Assembly: GCA_900169235.1 (NCBI GenBank)
Contig: FWCC01000199.1
Span: forward strand, 1-64,000
Reading direction: 5' to 3'
From: Zarea fungicola
Taxonomy: Eukaryota; Ascomycota; Sordariomycetes; Hypocreales; Cordycipitaceae
DNA length: 64,000 nucleotides
In this document: positions 1 through 11,048 of the stretch, one piece after another
Layout: every line of letters begins with the position of its first letter
Position numbering within the stretch: the first letter of the stretch is position 1
Program-made: the position numbers and the translations under genes
The notes under the pieces: generated by a model
Told to the model about the DNA's origin: nothing
The model's input: the letters and a program-made list of their open reading frames with translations, nothing else
The model's database searches: none

Positions 1-1333
1 TTTTTTGTCACCCCCTTGCGGGGTTATGCTTGACAGTTGAGCTCCAGTTATTTTTAGCTCACTTTTAGGAGATCCTATAAAGCGCCCTGCCGTTCTTTTT
101 TCGGAATGCCAAGACAAATCTGACAACTATCAGTGATGGGGGCGACACGCGTCCTTCAGCCCTGTGGTTTGAGATACGAAGCTAGTCTCGGGCCAGGCAA
201 CCACTGCTTGGTTTTACCTCTGGTTATTCTTTTGCCGGCGCTGAGAGCCGACCTGCAGCGTTAGAACTGGTGAATCCCTGCCACCTGAAGGCTTGGCGAT
301 GAAAGACTACTCGACAATGTGCGAGCCATGCGAAAGGTGGCCTGATACCATGAGGCTGCGAGCCTGAAACCTTCTCCGTCACAGTGGATGGGTTACGTAG
401 TTTGAGCATAGGCGCCCCATCAGAGCAAGCCTCAACTTCTGAGCGACTCATGCCGACTCATGCAAGCAGGACCAATTGCGGTGTAACGGCATCTCTGGCA
501 GGTACTAGAAATTATTTTTGGGTATGGCTCGTGGCAGTCTTGCGAAAGGGCTGTAAATTCGCATAACGTATCAGCATAAAGCAGTTAGTTGAAGCTCATA
601 TGGCCAAGTGAAGAAATTGCTACTACACTGCAGCCGTGGTAGATGTGCGAGAGTTATACGTTAGATACAAAGGATACATAACCTGCCTAGTCAATCTCTG
701 CTAAGTTAACAAAGAACAGCCATTGGGTTCAAATACTGGAGCCGGAACCGACTAAAAATCTGTACACTAGCTAAATTGTATAATTACTAAACTGTACACG
801 ACAAAACGAAAATGAAAGGCTAAGCAAGGCGACGACACTCGGCCCGAAAAATACCTAGTTCTGTCTGTACTATGAGCTTAACCCCCATTAATGTCAAGCT
901 TATCGGTGTTTTGCAGTATCCCTTCATTTAGCAGTCCTCAACTGCTTCTGTTTTAAATCGGTACAGACATAAGGCCGTGCTCTCAATTACACTGCCGATC
1001 ATGCCGGGGCGTCGTCAATTTTGGTCTAGCCCCCTTCTGTTTCCTAGTCAGTGTCCAGTAATGGCCCAGCAAGGGAAGCAAGACTATCTAGTTTGAACCA
1101 ACGGAAGTATGGGAGCCCACTCTTGTTGCCATCATGCCGCGTCACCTCTTCTTGCACTGGTGAGAGGAATAGGAGCCGGCTCCATTCTAAGCCCCTCCTG
1201 CCTTAAAAAAATGCAATGATAGACAAATTAAAAAAAAGGGGAATCTATTAAAGATGTTACAAGCCGGGGTACAAAGGTTTGGCACAAAGCTGCAGGATCC
1301 AGAATTCTGGCAAACCACCTTCTCGACGACACA
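1..1333. other. Intergenic, left edge
   Basis: I see no convincing gene. The open frames are short, lack splice-compatible continuation and have no recognisable motif. The last 400 bases are presumably the promoter and leader of the glycosyltransferase that starts at 1334. Confidence 0.6.
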
Positions 1334-2431
1334 ATGACTGGAACCCCTTCCACAGGAGTAAGACGGCTACGCATAAGAATCATTGCCGCTACTACCTTTC
1401 TATGCTTTGTCTTCTACTTTATCTGCTTCACGCAGCCATTAATACCCAACCTGCACGCGTCTAGACTCTCACCAAATGATGTCCACACCTTTGCGACCCA
1501 CGCCATCAACAATACCGTGGTGGTTGTTCCCGTGAACACGGGCATGATGTACCTGGCGGACAATTTACTCTGCTCCCTATCTTCCATATCCTTCAACACG
1601 TCGGCGATTGTATTCTGGGCTTTGGACGATGGCGCGCAGGAGATTATGAAAGGCAGGGGCTATGCGACGTATCGAGACGAAGGTCTCTTTTCTGCCAGTG
1701 GCAACGAAAATATACATGGCTTCACCGCGGCATACAAACGAATGATGCGCCAGCGCCCGCTTTTTTTCAGGGACATATTGGCCAGTGGCTTTGATATTCT
1801 CATGCTCGATGCCGACATTGTCTTCTGGAAGTCCCCGCTCGTCATTGTGCCGCAGGGCGCTGATCGAGAGAGCGTGGACATGGTGTACAGCACCGACGCC
1901 CGCGAGTTCTTCACCGAACACGATGCATTCAAGGATAAAAAACGTCGAGGCTCGCTCATACCGCCCATTTGCAATGGCATGTTCTGGATGAAGAGCAACA
2001 CGGAGACTGTGTCCATATGGTCAGAGATGCTCGCCGTGTTCGAGGCGCCGTGGTGGAAGATGGGGTTTTACCGATTCATGTGGTTCCAGGACGATCAGCG
2101 CGGTGTGGACGTGCTGCTGAATGATGGACGGGCCAAGGTTGTCGCGCCTTTCCCCAGGGGCATTACGCAAGATATGGTTCCCAATCGCGACGACCCTACC
2201 ACGAGGTTGAGCGTGAGGCTGCTGGACCAAGCACAGGTTGCCAACGGGCAGCTATTCATGTATCGGGAGGCTTCGTATCGGGAGAATCTGGCGCAGATCT
2301 GGGCAGAGGGGGAGCAGCGAATAGCCGTGCATATGAATTGGGGGACACATTCCCTCTCCAAGTTGGAAGGTGCGAAGAAGAAGCATATTTATTACTTGGA
2401 CGATGACGGTAGCTGCATGCTCTATCCCTAG
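1334..2431 (+). CDS. GT77-like nucleotide-diphospho-sugar transferase, type II membrane protein
   Basis: Intact single-exon gene of 365 residues. Residues about 15-36 form one hydrophobic segment after a short basic N-terminus, the layout of a Golgi type II glycosyltransferase. The sequence MLDADIVFW (DAD at about 159-161) is the DXD-type metal and sugar-nucleotide site of the nucleotide-diphospho-sugar transferase family (PF03407, GT77). The flanks fit: VVVPVNTG near the start of the catalytic domain, CNGMFWM in the middle, and FQDDQRGVD followed by HMNWGTHS toward the end. The expected role is transfer of a sugar onto a glycan in the Golgi; donor and acceptor cannot be read from the sequence. 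The upstream region has no partner gene and the downstream DNA becomes AT-rich. I see no stop or frameshift. Confidence 0.85.
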   Translation: MTGTPSTGVRRLRIRIIAATTFLCFVFYFICFTQPLIPNLHASRLSPNDVHTFATHAINNTVVVVPVNTGMMYLADNLLCSLSSISFNTSAIVFWALDDGAQEIMKGRGYATYRDEGLFSASGNENIHGFTAAYKRMMRQRPLFFRDILASGFDILMLDADIVFWKSPLVIVPQGADRESVDMVYSTDAREFFTEHDAFKDKKRRGSLIPPICNGMFWMKSNTETVSIWSEMLAVFEAPWWKMGFYRFMWFQDDQRGVDVLLNDGRAKVVAPFPRGITQDMVPNRDDPTTRLSVRLLDQAQVANGQLFMYREASYRENLAQIWAEGEQRIAVHMNWGTHSLSKLEGAKKKHIYYLDDDGSCMLYP

Positions 2432-3119
2432 ACCAGAGCATTATACTCGATCAGTTGTTGCAGCCAAAGGAAACGGATTTGTATTGTGCCAGATTCATGT
2501 ACGGCACAGATCTGAAATATGGCAGAGTCGCCAGCGTTTTATTTTGTTTTATCAGTAGTCTTTATTTTAATACAACTTTAACCGGGCAGTGTGGATCACA
2601 GCCTCGGTGGCTTTCAGCTTCGACCAACGTGCCTCGCCCAGAGTGACTATCCCTTCCAGAATTTGACATTCTGGTACTCAATACCTATCATCTATTGCTT
2701 CAATGATAAAGGGAGAAATTCGAGAGTAAAGACTTATAATTCCGCTCTCCGTTCAAATACATCCAGTCTCATGTACGTTACACAGTTGATCCAGACAGGA
2801 TATAGCCAGCGCAATAAATTCAACGGTACATCCTCGTTCAATCTGGTCTAAGACGCTCACTTTCACGAGCGGCGCATCATGTCGATCTCAAATGTTCTCA
2901 TTCGATTTCCAGTCATAGAAGACATACAAGTTCCACTGGACTGGAAACTTTTCAAAATACCGGTTGCTAGATTCCGTCTCAGCGCCTCTCTCATCGTCAA
3001 AAAGGTACTTTATGCGCAAATCAAACATACTGTGGGTGTTGCCGTACGCCCCGTGGTCCTAACGAAAATAACTCCACCGATGATTGTCGAAGTGCGATAG
3101 CGACAGCCAACTACGTCTA

Positions 3120-3153
3120 GCAATGTATTTAGTAATGTATTTAGTAATGTAAA
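3120..3153. repeat. Short 12-bp tandem repeat
   Basis: About three units close to AGTAATGTATTT lie head to tail in the AT-rich block. No function is apparent. Confidence 0.7.
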
Positions 3154-3441
3154 AGATAGTAATATTAGTAAAACTAACACTAAAGTTTAAAAATAATATA
3201 GTGGGAAATATTATAGCCTAAAATAGTAGTCCTTTAACTGCAGCGCCTATAGAGGCTAGATCTAGAGGCAGAGAAGCACATAATAATGTCTGTTAAAAAA
3301 AGAAACTATAAATTACCACTAGTATATAAGATAAGCTAAAAGAGCAGGTTAATAGCTATACTAAATGCTAGGGATATGGCATATAAGTTATTCTCTTATC
3401 CTTATTTATTTTTTTCTATTATCTACTTTCTTTTCCATGGC

Positions 3442-3488
3442 CTACTTCCTCCTCTACTGTCTACTTCCTCCTCTACTGTCTACTTCCT
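3442..3488. repeat. 19-bp tandem repeat, 2.5 copies
   Basis: The unit CTACTTCCTCCTCTACTGT occurs exactly twice (3442-3460 and 3461-3479), followed by a partial third copy. It lies in a pyrimidine-rich tract of the decayed region. Confidence 0.85.
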
Positions 3489-4015
3489 TTCTATTGCCTA
3501 CTAATAGCCTCCTAGCTTCCACGATCTCTTTTGCCGTGGCTTTAGAGAACATAGCGCCCCTTCTATTAGCGTGCTGAGTACTAGCTTTCTATCCTCAGCG
3601 CTGATGATCGTCCTTCTCGCCAACGCCTCGCGTTTTACATCAAAATCTACACCAATGGCGATACCTCTTTCGCGACCTCTCTGCCGCCCCTCTTCTAAAG
3701 CACCTCTATTAACATCAAAACACGCAATTTTTCAAGCCGTAAATCATTTATAGGCTGTCGTTGGCAGTACACGTCAATGTAAAGTAATCTTAGCCGCTCA
3801 TAAGAAGGTCGGATTACCGAAGCTATACTGCAGGCAGATTAGCACAATAAGCGCATTAGTAGAAATAAGTAGAGGTCGTGGGATTTATTTTTGAAGCAAG
3901 TGTCTGTATCTGTAGTTTAACATCGTCACCAATTTCGACTCGGCATTGTGGACAGACGGGAGAACTCGCGTCAACATTCAGATGAGGCCCCATCGCTTAT
4001 CGTCAAAGTGGCGAC

Positions 4016-6110
4016 CTCCCCCGCTGTCATGCTGAACATCCGCCGACCACGACGATACGGCTTGCTGTAGGCTCGGGAACCATGGCTCAATCAAGAATCG
4101 CGAGATTTCAGTTTCCGTGATCCGCCGGTGACCTGGGGTTACCCCATTCGCAAGCAGCAGACTGATGAATCCCGCATGGCCAATCGGGATAGCATAGTCG
4201 AGTGCTCTCTTTTACTGACAGCATGGCTGGTTAATGTACAGCCCGTGCTCAACCATCTACTGTACCGTCTCTGCCGATCAGCATTGCAACAGAGGTAACA
4301 TGAGCCGCTTAATTCGAAGGCGTGGTCGCAAGAGTGACGAGAAGGAGATATATCATATTGGTACTTTGATTCCTGCGAGCGGCTTGGAGAATCGGCCGCC
4401 ACGGGAAGCCTGGAATGCCGTGAACATCAGCCCCGCCATCCAGAAGTGCTTTGGCAACGTCCACACGATCTAGCTGGGAGGCAAGCTTCAAAGGAGATGT
4501 AATTAGAGGGCTTGTGTTACGGTGCTCTTTTCCGTGTGCTTGAAGTAAAGGTATGAGGTCCGCGAGGTCAAAAAGCACCTCTATATGCAAGCCTGAAACG
4601 TCCCCGGACACTCATCCTGTAAACCTGAAATTATCTACAACCGGCTTAACGTGCTTAATTTTAACGATTTCAGATAGTCGAAACTCTCCATAGAGAAATT
4701 GTAGTGCCTGATGTCGCAACTTGCTATATGGGACGAGTATTTTGTCTTGATTGTTGCCCCAGTTCATGGCAGCATACTGGAGCAGGGGAAATGTCACGAC
4801 ACATAGAAGGTATATATTGGATGCTAGGGATATCCCGCCTAATGGCTAGACATTACTTGATCTTTTTGGTCTCTGTGGCCCAGTGGTACCTAGCAACACT
4901 GGTCCTGACAGGAAAATACTTGTACACACCTTTAATGTTGGATCCCTCTTTCAATCGATGCTTGAAGGTTTTTAAAGGTAGATATGCCAGCATACGCGAC
5001 GCCATGAGTCCAAATACTTGTGAAAACCACTTCAAATAGGACTTTTGCAGATGTTCATAGGTTGTGAAGTGCAGAAGGCGGATAGTGCTACTCATGGGGT
5101 CAATCGTGAGCAGTCCTGCGCAGATAGATGTAATGCCAACTAAGAACTCGTCGTACACATTAAACTCTTCATCACCGACTCGGACCGCGAGGGAGTGAGT
5201 CAGTTCATGGGCAGAGAGGGATCGCCAGGCAAATATCGTCCAAAAGAGAGCATGCATAGCACTTTCGGCACGCATTGCGTTTTGCGAGATCCACAACAAG
5301 GTTTTGCCATACATGTCGCCCAAACTCGTGGACAAATTTTGCATGGCCGTTTTGAATTTTGCAACGCTCGATCTGCTGCGCAATAACTGTACATATAGAG
5401 CTTGACCAAAACGAACGTCTTTTCAAACTTCGAGGCCATAGCCTCGACTTATCAGTGTCCAGCGATAGTAGCCTTTCTAGGGGACGTTTTAGAGACATAT
5501 CCCGCGTCCTGGCCTAACTAAATATACATGTCAGGTCATTTCACAGTGCGCTTATCTCGAGCCGCGGGTCACTCTCAAATAGATCCTCGATACTCTGAAG
5601 TGGTCGCGGAGTGATGAGAATGCTTCAATTTCCAGAAGCCTGCAGTTTTCTGAGAACATCTAGAGGCTTCAGGCGAGCTTCTTTGGGCAACTCGTCCAAG
5701 GTGTCGACGAGTAAAGACGTCTGGGAGCTAAGCTCAATTGCAGCTTTCGTAATATTAATCATGTCTCCAGCCTTCTTTTTAGTTCGCCGTGCTGCTCCGT
5801 GATCGTAGTTTTCCTACAGCTTCCGAATCTCCTCTGGTTGCTTGGTAATAGGGTTGAGAAGATATCTCTATAAAACCCATGACGATACTCTTCGGATCTT
5901 TTGTCTGTTCATGCTTGTACTAGCAGTATGCGCAAGCTACCTTGAGGTCTGTGCGATCTTGGGAGAGTTGGAGGAACCATGAGATAGCAACTGACCTGGA
6001 AAATTGACAAAGTGCTGGCAACAAGAACATGATGTCCTTTTTTCCGGTCCATGAGAACTTATGCAAGTGAAGTCTTTCCAGCTCCAACTAAGCATATATT
6101 GTCAGTCCAG
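4016..6110 (-). pseudogene. Fungal NACHT-ankyrin NLR, broken
   Basis: Reading the minus strand from 6110 downward, family landmarks of a fungal NLR appear in order but in different frames. They are a Walker A piece (LVGAGKTSLA, about 6070-6095) followed at once by TAA; the segment VACAYC-stop-YKHEQTKDP; a Walker B piece (LLVDTLDEL) about 5700; and a piece like ITPRPLQSIEDLF followed by more stops. A longer open stretch (4853-5383) carries the post-NACHT winged-helix part, with LSAHELTHSLAV and ICAGLLTIDP. Ankyrin-type pieces at 4020-4611 include AKALLDGGADVHG and GHAGFISLLLANG. In intact relatives this is a cytoplasmic STAND NTPase linked to non-self recognition or programmed cell death. No N-terminal effector domain is visible. 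Multiple stops and frame changes make a functional product very unlikely. Confidence 0.8.
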
Positions 6111-7565
6111 CAAATTGTCATGAAACGCAGGTAAGCTCTCGTATCAATTCCTTGACACCACAACGTCTCCCCAGGAACTGTGACCCGGCCCTAGGAGGCC
6201 TCACAATTGACAAGCCATAGCCCCAGTCCTCGCTTGTACTTTTTCATCGACACGCCTTTGAACATTGGTAAACCCCAATGGCGTCCGCGATATGATTATT
6301 TACAGCAGCCACCGCCGTCAGACTGGAATTACAGTTAATTGCTACCAAAATGGAAGGTTGATAATAGATTTTGGGTGAAGCGAATATATGGTTATTCTTA
6401 ATTATACATAGTCTATCAGGTGTTTTTCATAATCTGTCAGATAAATTTCGCTGCTCGTATTTGATAATCTCTTTTAAAGTAATTCAAGCCCCTGCAAGTT
6501 GATAGAACATGAACGGTCTTTTGCCGCAGGAGCCACCACTAGTATCGCTACTGGGTTATCCCCCCCAACCACCTCTTGTAAGTCTCTCCTTTTTCTCCGT
6601 TCTAACCTTTTAGTAAACCGGCAATTAATAGTACCGGCACCACGGAGACCTCCCGGGCTCACCCCGTGATCTTCCATCTAAGACCTTTTTGGTATCTAAC
6701 TACTGATCCGCCAAGCCTTCGCCAAGGCGGGTGGGCTGACATTTCACAGTGGGTAAGCCGGCCGCAATAGCAAAATCAGGCGGCCCGTCACATGGCGGCC
6801 CGTCTCGTCGCGTTTGTAAAACCCCGTATAATATTTCTAGTCCAATTTTATCTTAAGTCCGGGTGTAATATTGTTTATTAGACGAATTTAGTGCGCTAGA
6901 ATAATTATACAATAAACTGTGCTCAACGCAGACCGCCTCGCTTGGAGCTTTTACTCCGGCCTTTTATTACAAACGATGAAATGTATCAAGGTATATCAGG
7001 CTAGTAGGTAACATAAGATGGAGAGGAAGCTTCTACTAAAGAGGCGCCTAACTGGGAAGCGCAAGCGGTGATCCAGTGATCCTCGGGAAACAATAGAGAG
7101 TTCGACGGGCACTCAAGGCAGGAGCACATTACAAATGTAACAAACTAAGATGGCAGCCATATAGTGTAATTCATTTGCCATTATATGAATATGCCAAGTA
7201 TTGGTTTCACGGGCTCACTGTAGCATTATTGGTAAGGCCATGCGCCGGGATCACACGCGAGATAATACTTAGCGAATAGTGGTTGGGATTGTAATGTAGT
7301 TAGACTAATGATTACTATTTATTCAATAATTCCAACTGTATTAGGTATAACGTCTTGGCTTACAATGCAAGTTTAATGTTCATTACAGAGGCTTATTAGC
7401 GTCTGTACGCTTCAGTCGAGGCCAGTGTCATCTCTCAGGGCTCCAAAAACTCTTCAGTATCCCTAGCTTTCAAAAGGATAACATCACACTTTAATCCATT
7501 TAGATAATAATAATCTTACACAATCAAATTTCTCCATTACTACTTTCTAGCAGAAGATTAGAACT
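6111..7565. other. Intergenic, repeat scars
   Basis: No supported gene. It contains a 27-bp copy of the 3' end of the secreted-protein gene downstream (6338-6364), and a direct repeat of GGCGGCCCGTC spaced about 15 bp apart near 6778-6805. Composition shifts from AT-rich to GC-rich over short distances, which suggests several old insertions. Confidence 0.5.
6338..6364 (+). repeat. 27-bp partial duplicate of effector-like gene
   Basis: This stretch is identical to 7796-7822, inside the last exon of the 75-aa secreted protein (codons for about CYQNGRLI). Similarity stops sharply at both ends, so it is a fragment, not a second gene. Confidence 0.9.
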
Positions 7566-7839
7566 ATGCAACTCAAAGCTCTTTTCGTGGCATCTTTTAC
7601 AGCGTCGGCCATTGCAACTTCTTGCGTTAGTATTCTTTTGTCATCGACAGGTCTATACTGACTCTCAATAGTCAGCTGCTACTGATTGTACTGCTGATAA
7701 AAGCAAGGATTGTGGGGCTGCGGTCCAACTGTGTGCCCGTTCTAATCAATCAAACTCGGCAGTACTCAATTTTATTGACAATGAATGCTTTGTCGATTGC
7801 TACCAAAATGGAAGGTTGATAAACCGCACGGCTTGCTAG
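7566..7839 (+). CDS. Small secreted cysteine-rich protein (75 aa)
   Basis: Two-exon gene: exon 1 is 7566-7625 and exon 2 is 7672-7839. The 46-bp intron has donor GTTAGT, branch CTGAC and acceptor AATAG, and splicing is in phase 0. The product is 75 residues. MQLKALFVASFTASAIA is a clear signal peptide, and the mature part has seven cysteines (about 20, 26, 34, 41, 59, 63, 75) and ends in Cys. I recognise no family. Size, secretion signal and Cys content make it a candidate apoplastic effector or antimicrobial-type peptide, which is inference only. The gene sits alone between the NLR relic and the amidoligase locus. A 27-bp piece of its last exon is duplicated 1.4 kb upstream. The odd Cys number leaves one unpaired unless Cys20 is removed by signal cleavage. 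Confidence 0.7.
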
Positions 7840-9077
7840 TTTTACACAGACTCTTTCTGTCAACCTTAACGAGGTATCACAGGAATGATATGTGTCGCTT
7901 CCAGCGCCTCCCTTGCTCAATTGAGCAGGCAGCGCTGGACAATGATTGGCTGATTCTTACATTGACCAAAAAAAAGACGGTTATAAGGGGTTATGGACGA
8001 GGCTCAGCTAGCGATCCTACACAAAATCAATAGAACCGGTAACCGTTCCATACAGATTGCCTTGTTATATCACAGGAACATTTGAAACCTTGTGGTCCAA
8101 TAACATTGTATTTTCCTAGCTCTCCTGTGAATGTAAACGCTTGCTCGTAAAATATCCTCAACTATCTACTAACCTAGTGAACAAAGCCGGATTTATGACC
8201 CAGACAAGGGGCGACTAGAATAAATTGACAGGCTATTCTAAACCTGCCACACAGTCCCCAAGCAAGTGTATTAAAGTTAGATGGAGACTAGTGCCAGGCA
8301 TTTACCTACATAATTAGACAGGAAATGTGTTCTGAAACATTTTGCTTTCTTAGAGACCTCGGCCATTGTATATTTGCCAGCCTGCGAAAGGCCACCCCTC
8401 TACGTTATACCCTGGAGCTCTAGCACACTAGAGGCTTTCTTTTCTTCGATTAACTACTACTATTATACTACTTCCTGCTCTGTGTGACAGTATGCAATGA
8501 CAGACTTGGATCTATTTGTTCTTATTCCGCGATTTGGCGTAGAATGGCCTTGCTTATTAGCTCTAGCCACGGGTCTATCTAGCTCGTATGTGGTTCTGCG
8601 CTCTTGCTACCGTCTTACGCTTATACAAGCCGATACTTTAGTATCTGCCTTAATTTTATCCATTATTGCCTTTTATTTAATATTCCTATTTGCTTCATCT
8701 AGCTTCTCTTCTTCGAAATGGCATGCGATGCGTAGCACCTTAAACTTATGTTAGGCCTCTAAGCATTTCTTTTAGCGCACACAGTAAGTTTGGTAGTTGT
8801 CTATTGAGTGAAGCTTAGTATGTGAAGTAAGATTGTAAAAAATGGCTAGAATCTCTATAGTAAAATGCCACTCTTATGCTCATGTGCGAGATATTTCCAG
8901 GGAGAAGCCCACCGCCTCAAGGTGAGTTGCATCTGAGGTGTGGGGTCTGTCTGCACCTAATCACATAAAGACCAAAGCCTTGCCATTAAGCAGCCGCTAC
9001 AATATCCTGCAAGTTCGCGCGGCCATAAAGACTGACTCTCGACGAAATACAAATAATCTTATCCAGGTTGGCCCAAC
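7840..9077. other. Intergenic
   Basis: No supported gene. An 85-codon frame at 8497-8754 is hydrophobic with no homology I can name and no splice partners. The stretch near 8430-8700 is AT-rich and resembles degraded repeat DNA. Confidence 0.5.
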
Positions 9078-10096
9078 ATGCCTCTCTCAATCGGAATCGA
9101 ACTCGAGGGCATCGCTGTAAAGAGAACTGCTTCCCTAGCGCCTCTGCCAACGCAAACCCCCCGCCAGATGCAACTAATCTGCGATGGCCTCGATGAAGCT
9201 GGTCTGAAAAGTCGAGTTTATATTCCATCAAGCACCAGAGGCTCTGGCCCAGACTATGCGGTTTGGAACATTACCGTTGACGCGACTATTGCTGAGGTGA
9301 CTTCGGGCTCCAGCGCCGACACCAATGAGGCATTCCGTACACGTTTCGGCTTTGAAATTGTCAGTCCGGTTTTCTAGAATGCAACCGGATCCCAGTGGCA
9401 AAGCGAGGTGGTTAAAGGCGTCGAAGCCATTGGCACCGTTGTTCAATGGAGGGTGAACAGAAGCACTGGTTTCCATGTTCACATTGGACCAGGAGCACCA
9501 AACATGAGCTTTTCACTGGATGAAGTGAAGAATATAGCCATGTTTTGCTGTCGCTTTGAAGGTTAGCACAACTAAATGTATTATTCTAAGCGGTGCTCTT
9601 TAACTGAGTCGATTTACAGACGCCATTGACGAGTATCATCCTGAGCACCGTCGACGAGACAATGACAATATTATGTCAAATCGCCACAACGAACTTTTGG
9701 CGAATCTCAGCATTGCTGAGATACATGAAAGAATTCTTGCTGCTGAAGATGTTCCTGAAGTGATCAAGCTCTTGAACTTTACAGTCGACGAGCAAGCCTA
9801 CGATGGATACAGCGACTCTCGATTCTTCAAGGTATATCCGGAGTAACTAGCATACCAGAGAAGAAGCACAGGCAACTAATACCGGATCTTCATAGGTCAA
9901 TTTCACGTCGCTCCTGAAGCACAAGACAATCGAATTTCGCCAGCATGAGGGAACCTCGGACAGCCGCCGAATCGTGCGATGGGTGCGCACTTTAGTCAAA
10001 ATGGTCGAATTTGCTCGGACAGCAGAGTATAACCTGCTACGCTCTGAGGGAGAAACAAATGCCCATCTTTTGTCTTATGTAGGATTTCAGAAGTAG
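9078..10096 (+). pseudogene. Amidoligase_2-type ligase with one in-frame amber codon
   Basis: Three exons (9078-9561, 9620-9831, 9896-10096) give a frame of 298 codon positions. Introns have donors GTTAGC and GTATAT and acceptors ACAG and ATAG. Landmarks of the putative amidoligase family (PF12224, a glutamine-synthetase-like fold) are in order: SIGIELEGIAV at the N-terminus, VWNITVDATIAE, FGFEIVSPVF, STGFHVHIGPG, then YHPEHRRRDN and KTIEFRQHEGT near the end. The family is predicted to form amide bonds between a carboxylate and an amine using ATP. One TAG at 9375-9377, right after SPVF, interrupts an otherwise open frame; the same frame continues with all later motifs. A CAG-to-TAG change would fit repeat-induced mutation. 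It could also be a recent null allele, an assembly error or a readthrough codon. The next gene on the same strand is an AIG2/GGCT-like cyclotransferase, a natural functional partner. Confidence 0.75.
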
Positions 10097-10359
10097 CGTT
10101 CATGGTTTTCTTTCACTAGCTCCTATAACAACTCTCCCTGCTCTTTATATCCATGTTCTCTTTCATTTGCCTTCGCTTTCACCCAACTGAACTTTCTCTT
10201 TCTTTAATAAAATAAATGCTGTGCGGAAAACTCATTGATGTAGTCCAGTGCCATTTCACTTCACGTGACTGGAAACTCAGGTGCCTCGACGTCAGGCGAC
10301 TGGCTTTCCAAATCAAAACTTTAACCAAGCCCCAAAATACACTAATAATGCGCCGGCAC

Positions 10360-10367
10360 TATAAAAG
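10360..10367 (+). promoter_or_regulatory. TATA box of the GGCT-like gene
   Basis: TATAAAAG lies about 190 bp upstream of the ATG at 10557, followed by a pyrimidine-rich stretch typical of fungal transcription starts. Confidence 0.5.
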
Positions 10368-10556
10368 TATGCCGCGTGCTGTTCTTTCATCTCTCCACAT
10401 CCTGACAACTCCTGCAACGACAAAAATCTACACGGTTTAAGAGATCTTGTCGGTAATGGTCTCTACTTCGACACGTCTCAACTCAAACACAAGAGCAAGC
10501 ACCAGCAAACAATCTCCATTAAACCCATTGCCAAGCAGGCCGGTGTATACAATTAA

Positions 10557-11048
10557 ATGGAATCTCCCAAACGACCACGCCCCGTTTTCATCTACGGGAC
10601 ACTGCGTGCAAAACCTCTGCTGGCATGGGCTCTTACAGGGGATTCATCAAACACCAGTCAGATTAATCACATGCTTAAGTCAGCACGTGTAGAGAAATAT
10701 AAGCGGTTTGCGGTTAAGCATTGCGATTATCCCGCTGTTATTGCAAGCTTAGATGAGGCTGATTTTGTTGATGGATATCTACTTCAGACCGACACTATAT
10801 TCCAACGCAAGAAGCTAGATGATTTTGAAGGGGAACTTTATGAAATAACGCCAATAGTGGTTAAGATAGTTGGTGATAATAACCAACCCACCGGGGAAAC
10901 TATTGAAGCAGATATGTATCTTTGGAATGGGGATAGGGATCTTCTATCATCAGAGCCATGGGATCTGGATACATTTATCAGCGAGAGGCTTGAGGATTGG
11001 CTTGATCTCTTTGACGGCATGGAAATGATAGGGGAACTTGATACATGA
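10557..11048 (+). CDS. Gamma-glutamylcyclotransferase / AIG2-like protein
   Basis: Intact single exon of 163 residues, the usual size for the family. The N-terminal FIYGTLR (about 11-17) is the substrate-binding YGTL loop of GGCT/AIG2 folds. LDDFEGELYE (about 87-96) supplies the acidic catalytic Glu position that follows the beta-barrel core. Family members cleave gamma-glutamyl amines or amides by cyclising the glutamyl part to 5-oxoproline, in the cytosol. The gene lies 460 bp downstream of the amidoligase-like gene on the same strand, and fusions or pairs of such genes make biochemical sense: one ligates a gamma-glutamyl amide, the other cleaves it. Unlike its neighbour it carries no lesion. 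A separate TATA box suggests its own promoter. The exact substrate is unknown. Confidence 0.85.
   Translation: MESPKRPRPVFIYGTLRAKPLLAWALTGDSSNTSQINHMLKSARVEKYKRFAVKHCDYPAVIASLDEADFVDGYLLQTDTIFQRKKLDDFEGELYEITPIVVKIVGDNNQPTGETIEADMYLWNGDRDLLSSEPWDLDTFISERLEDWLDLFDGMEMIGELDT

Larger units (their letters stand above)
2432..4015. other. AT-rich decayed region
   Basis: No intact gene. The part around 3115-3360 is very AT-rich and full of TA dinucleotides, as expected from repeat-induced point mutation of an old repeat. A more GC-rich piece at about 3540-3750 could encode a basic, charged peptide on the minus strand, but I recognise no family and it is probably a relic. Two short tandem repeats are listed separately. 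Confidence 0.5.

Noticed and set aside
8497..8754. 85-codon hydrophobic open frame
   Set aside because: Hydrophobic because the DNA is T-rich; no signal-peptide cleavage region or homology that I can name.
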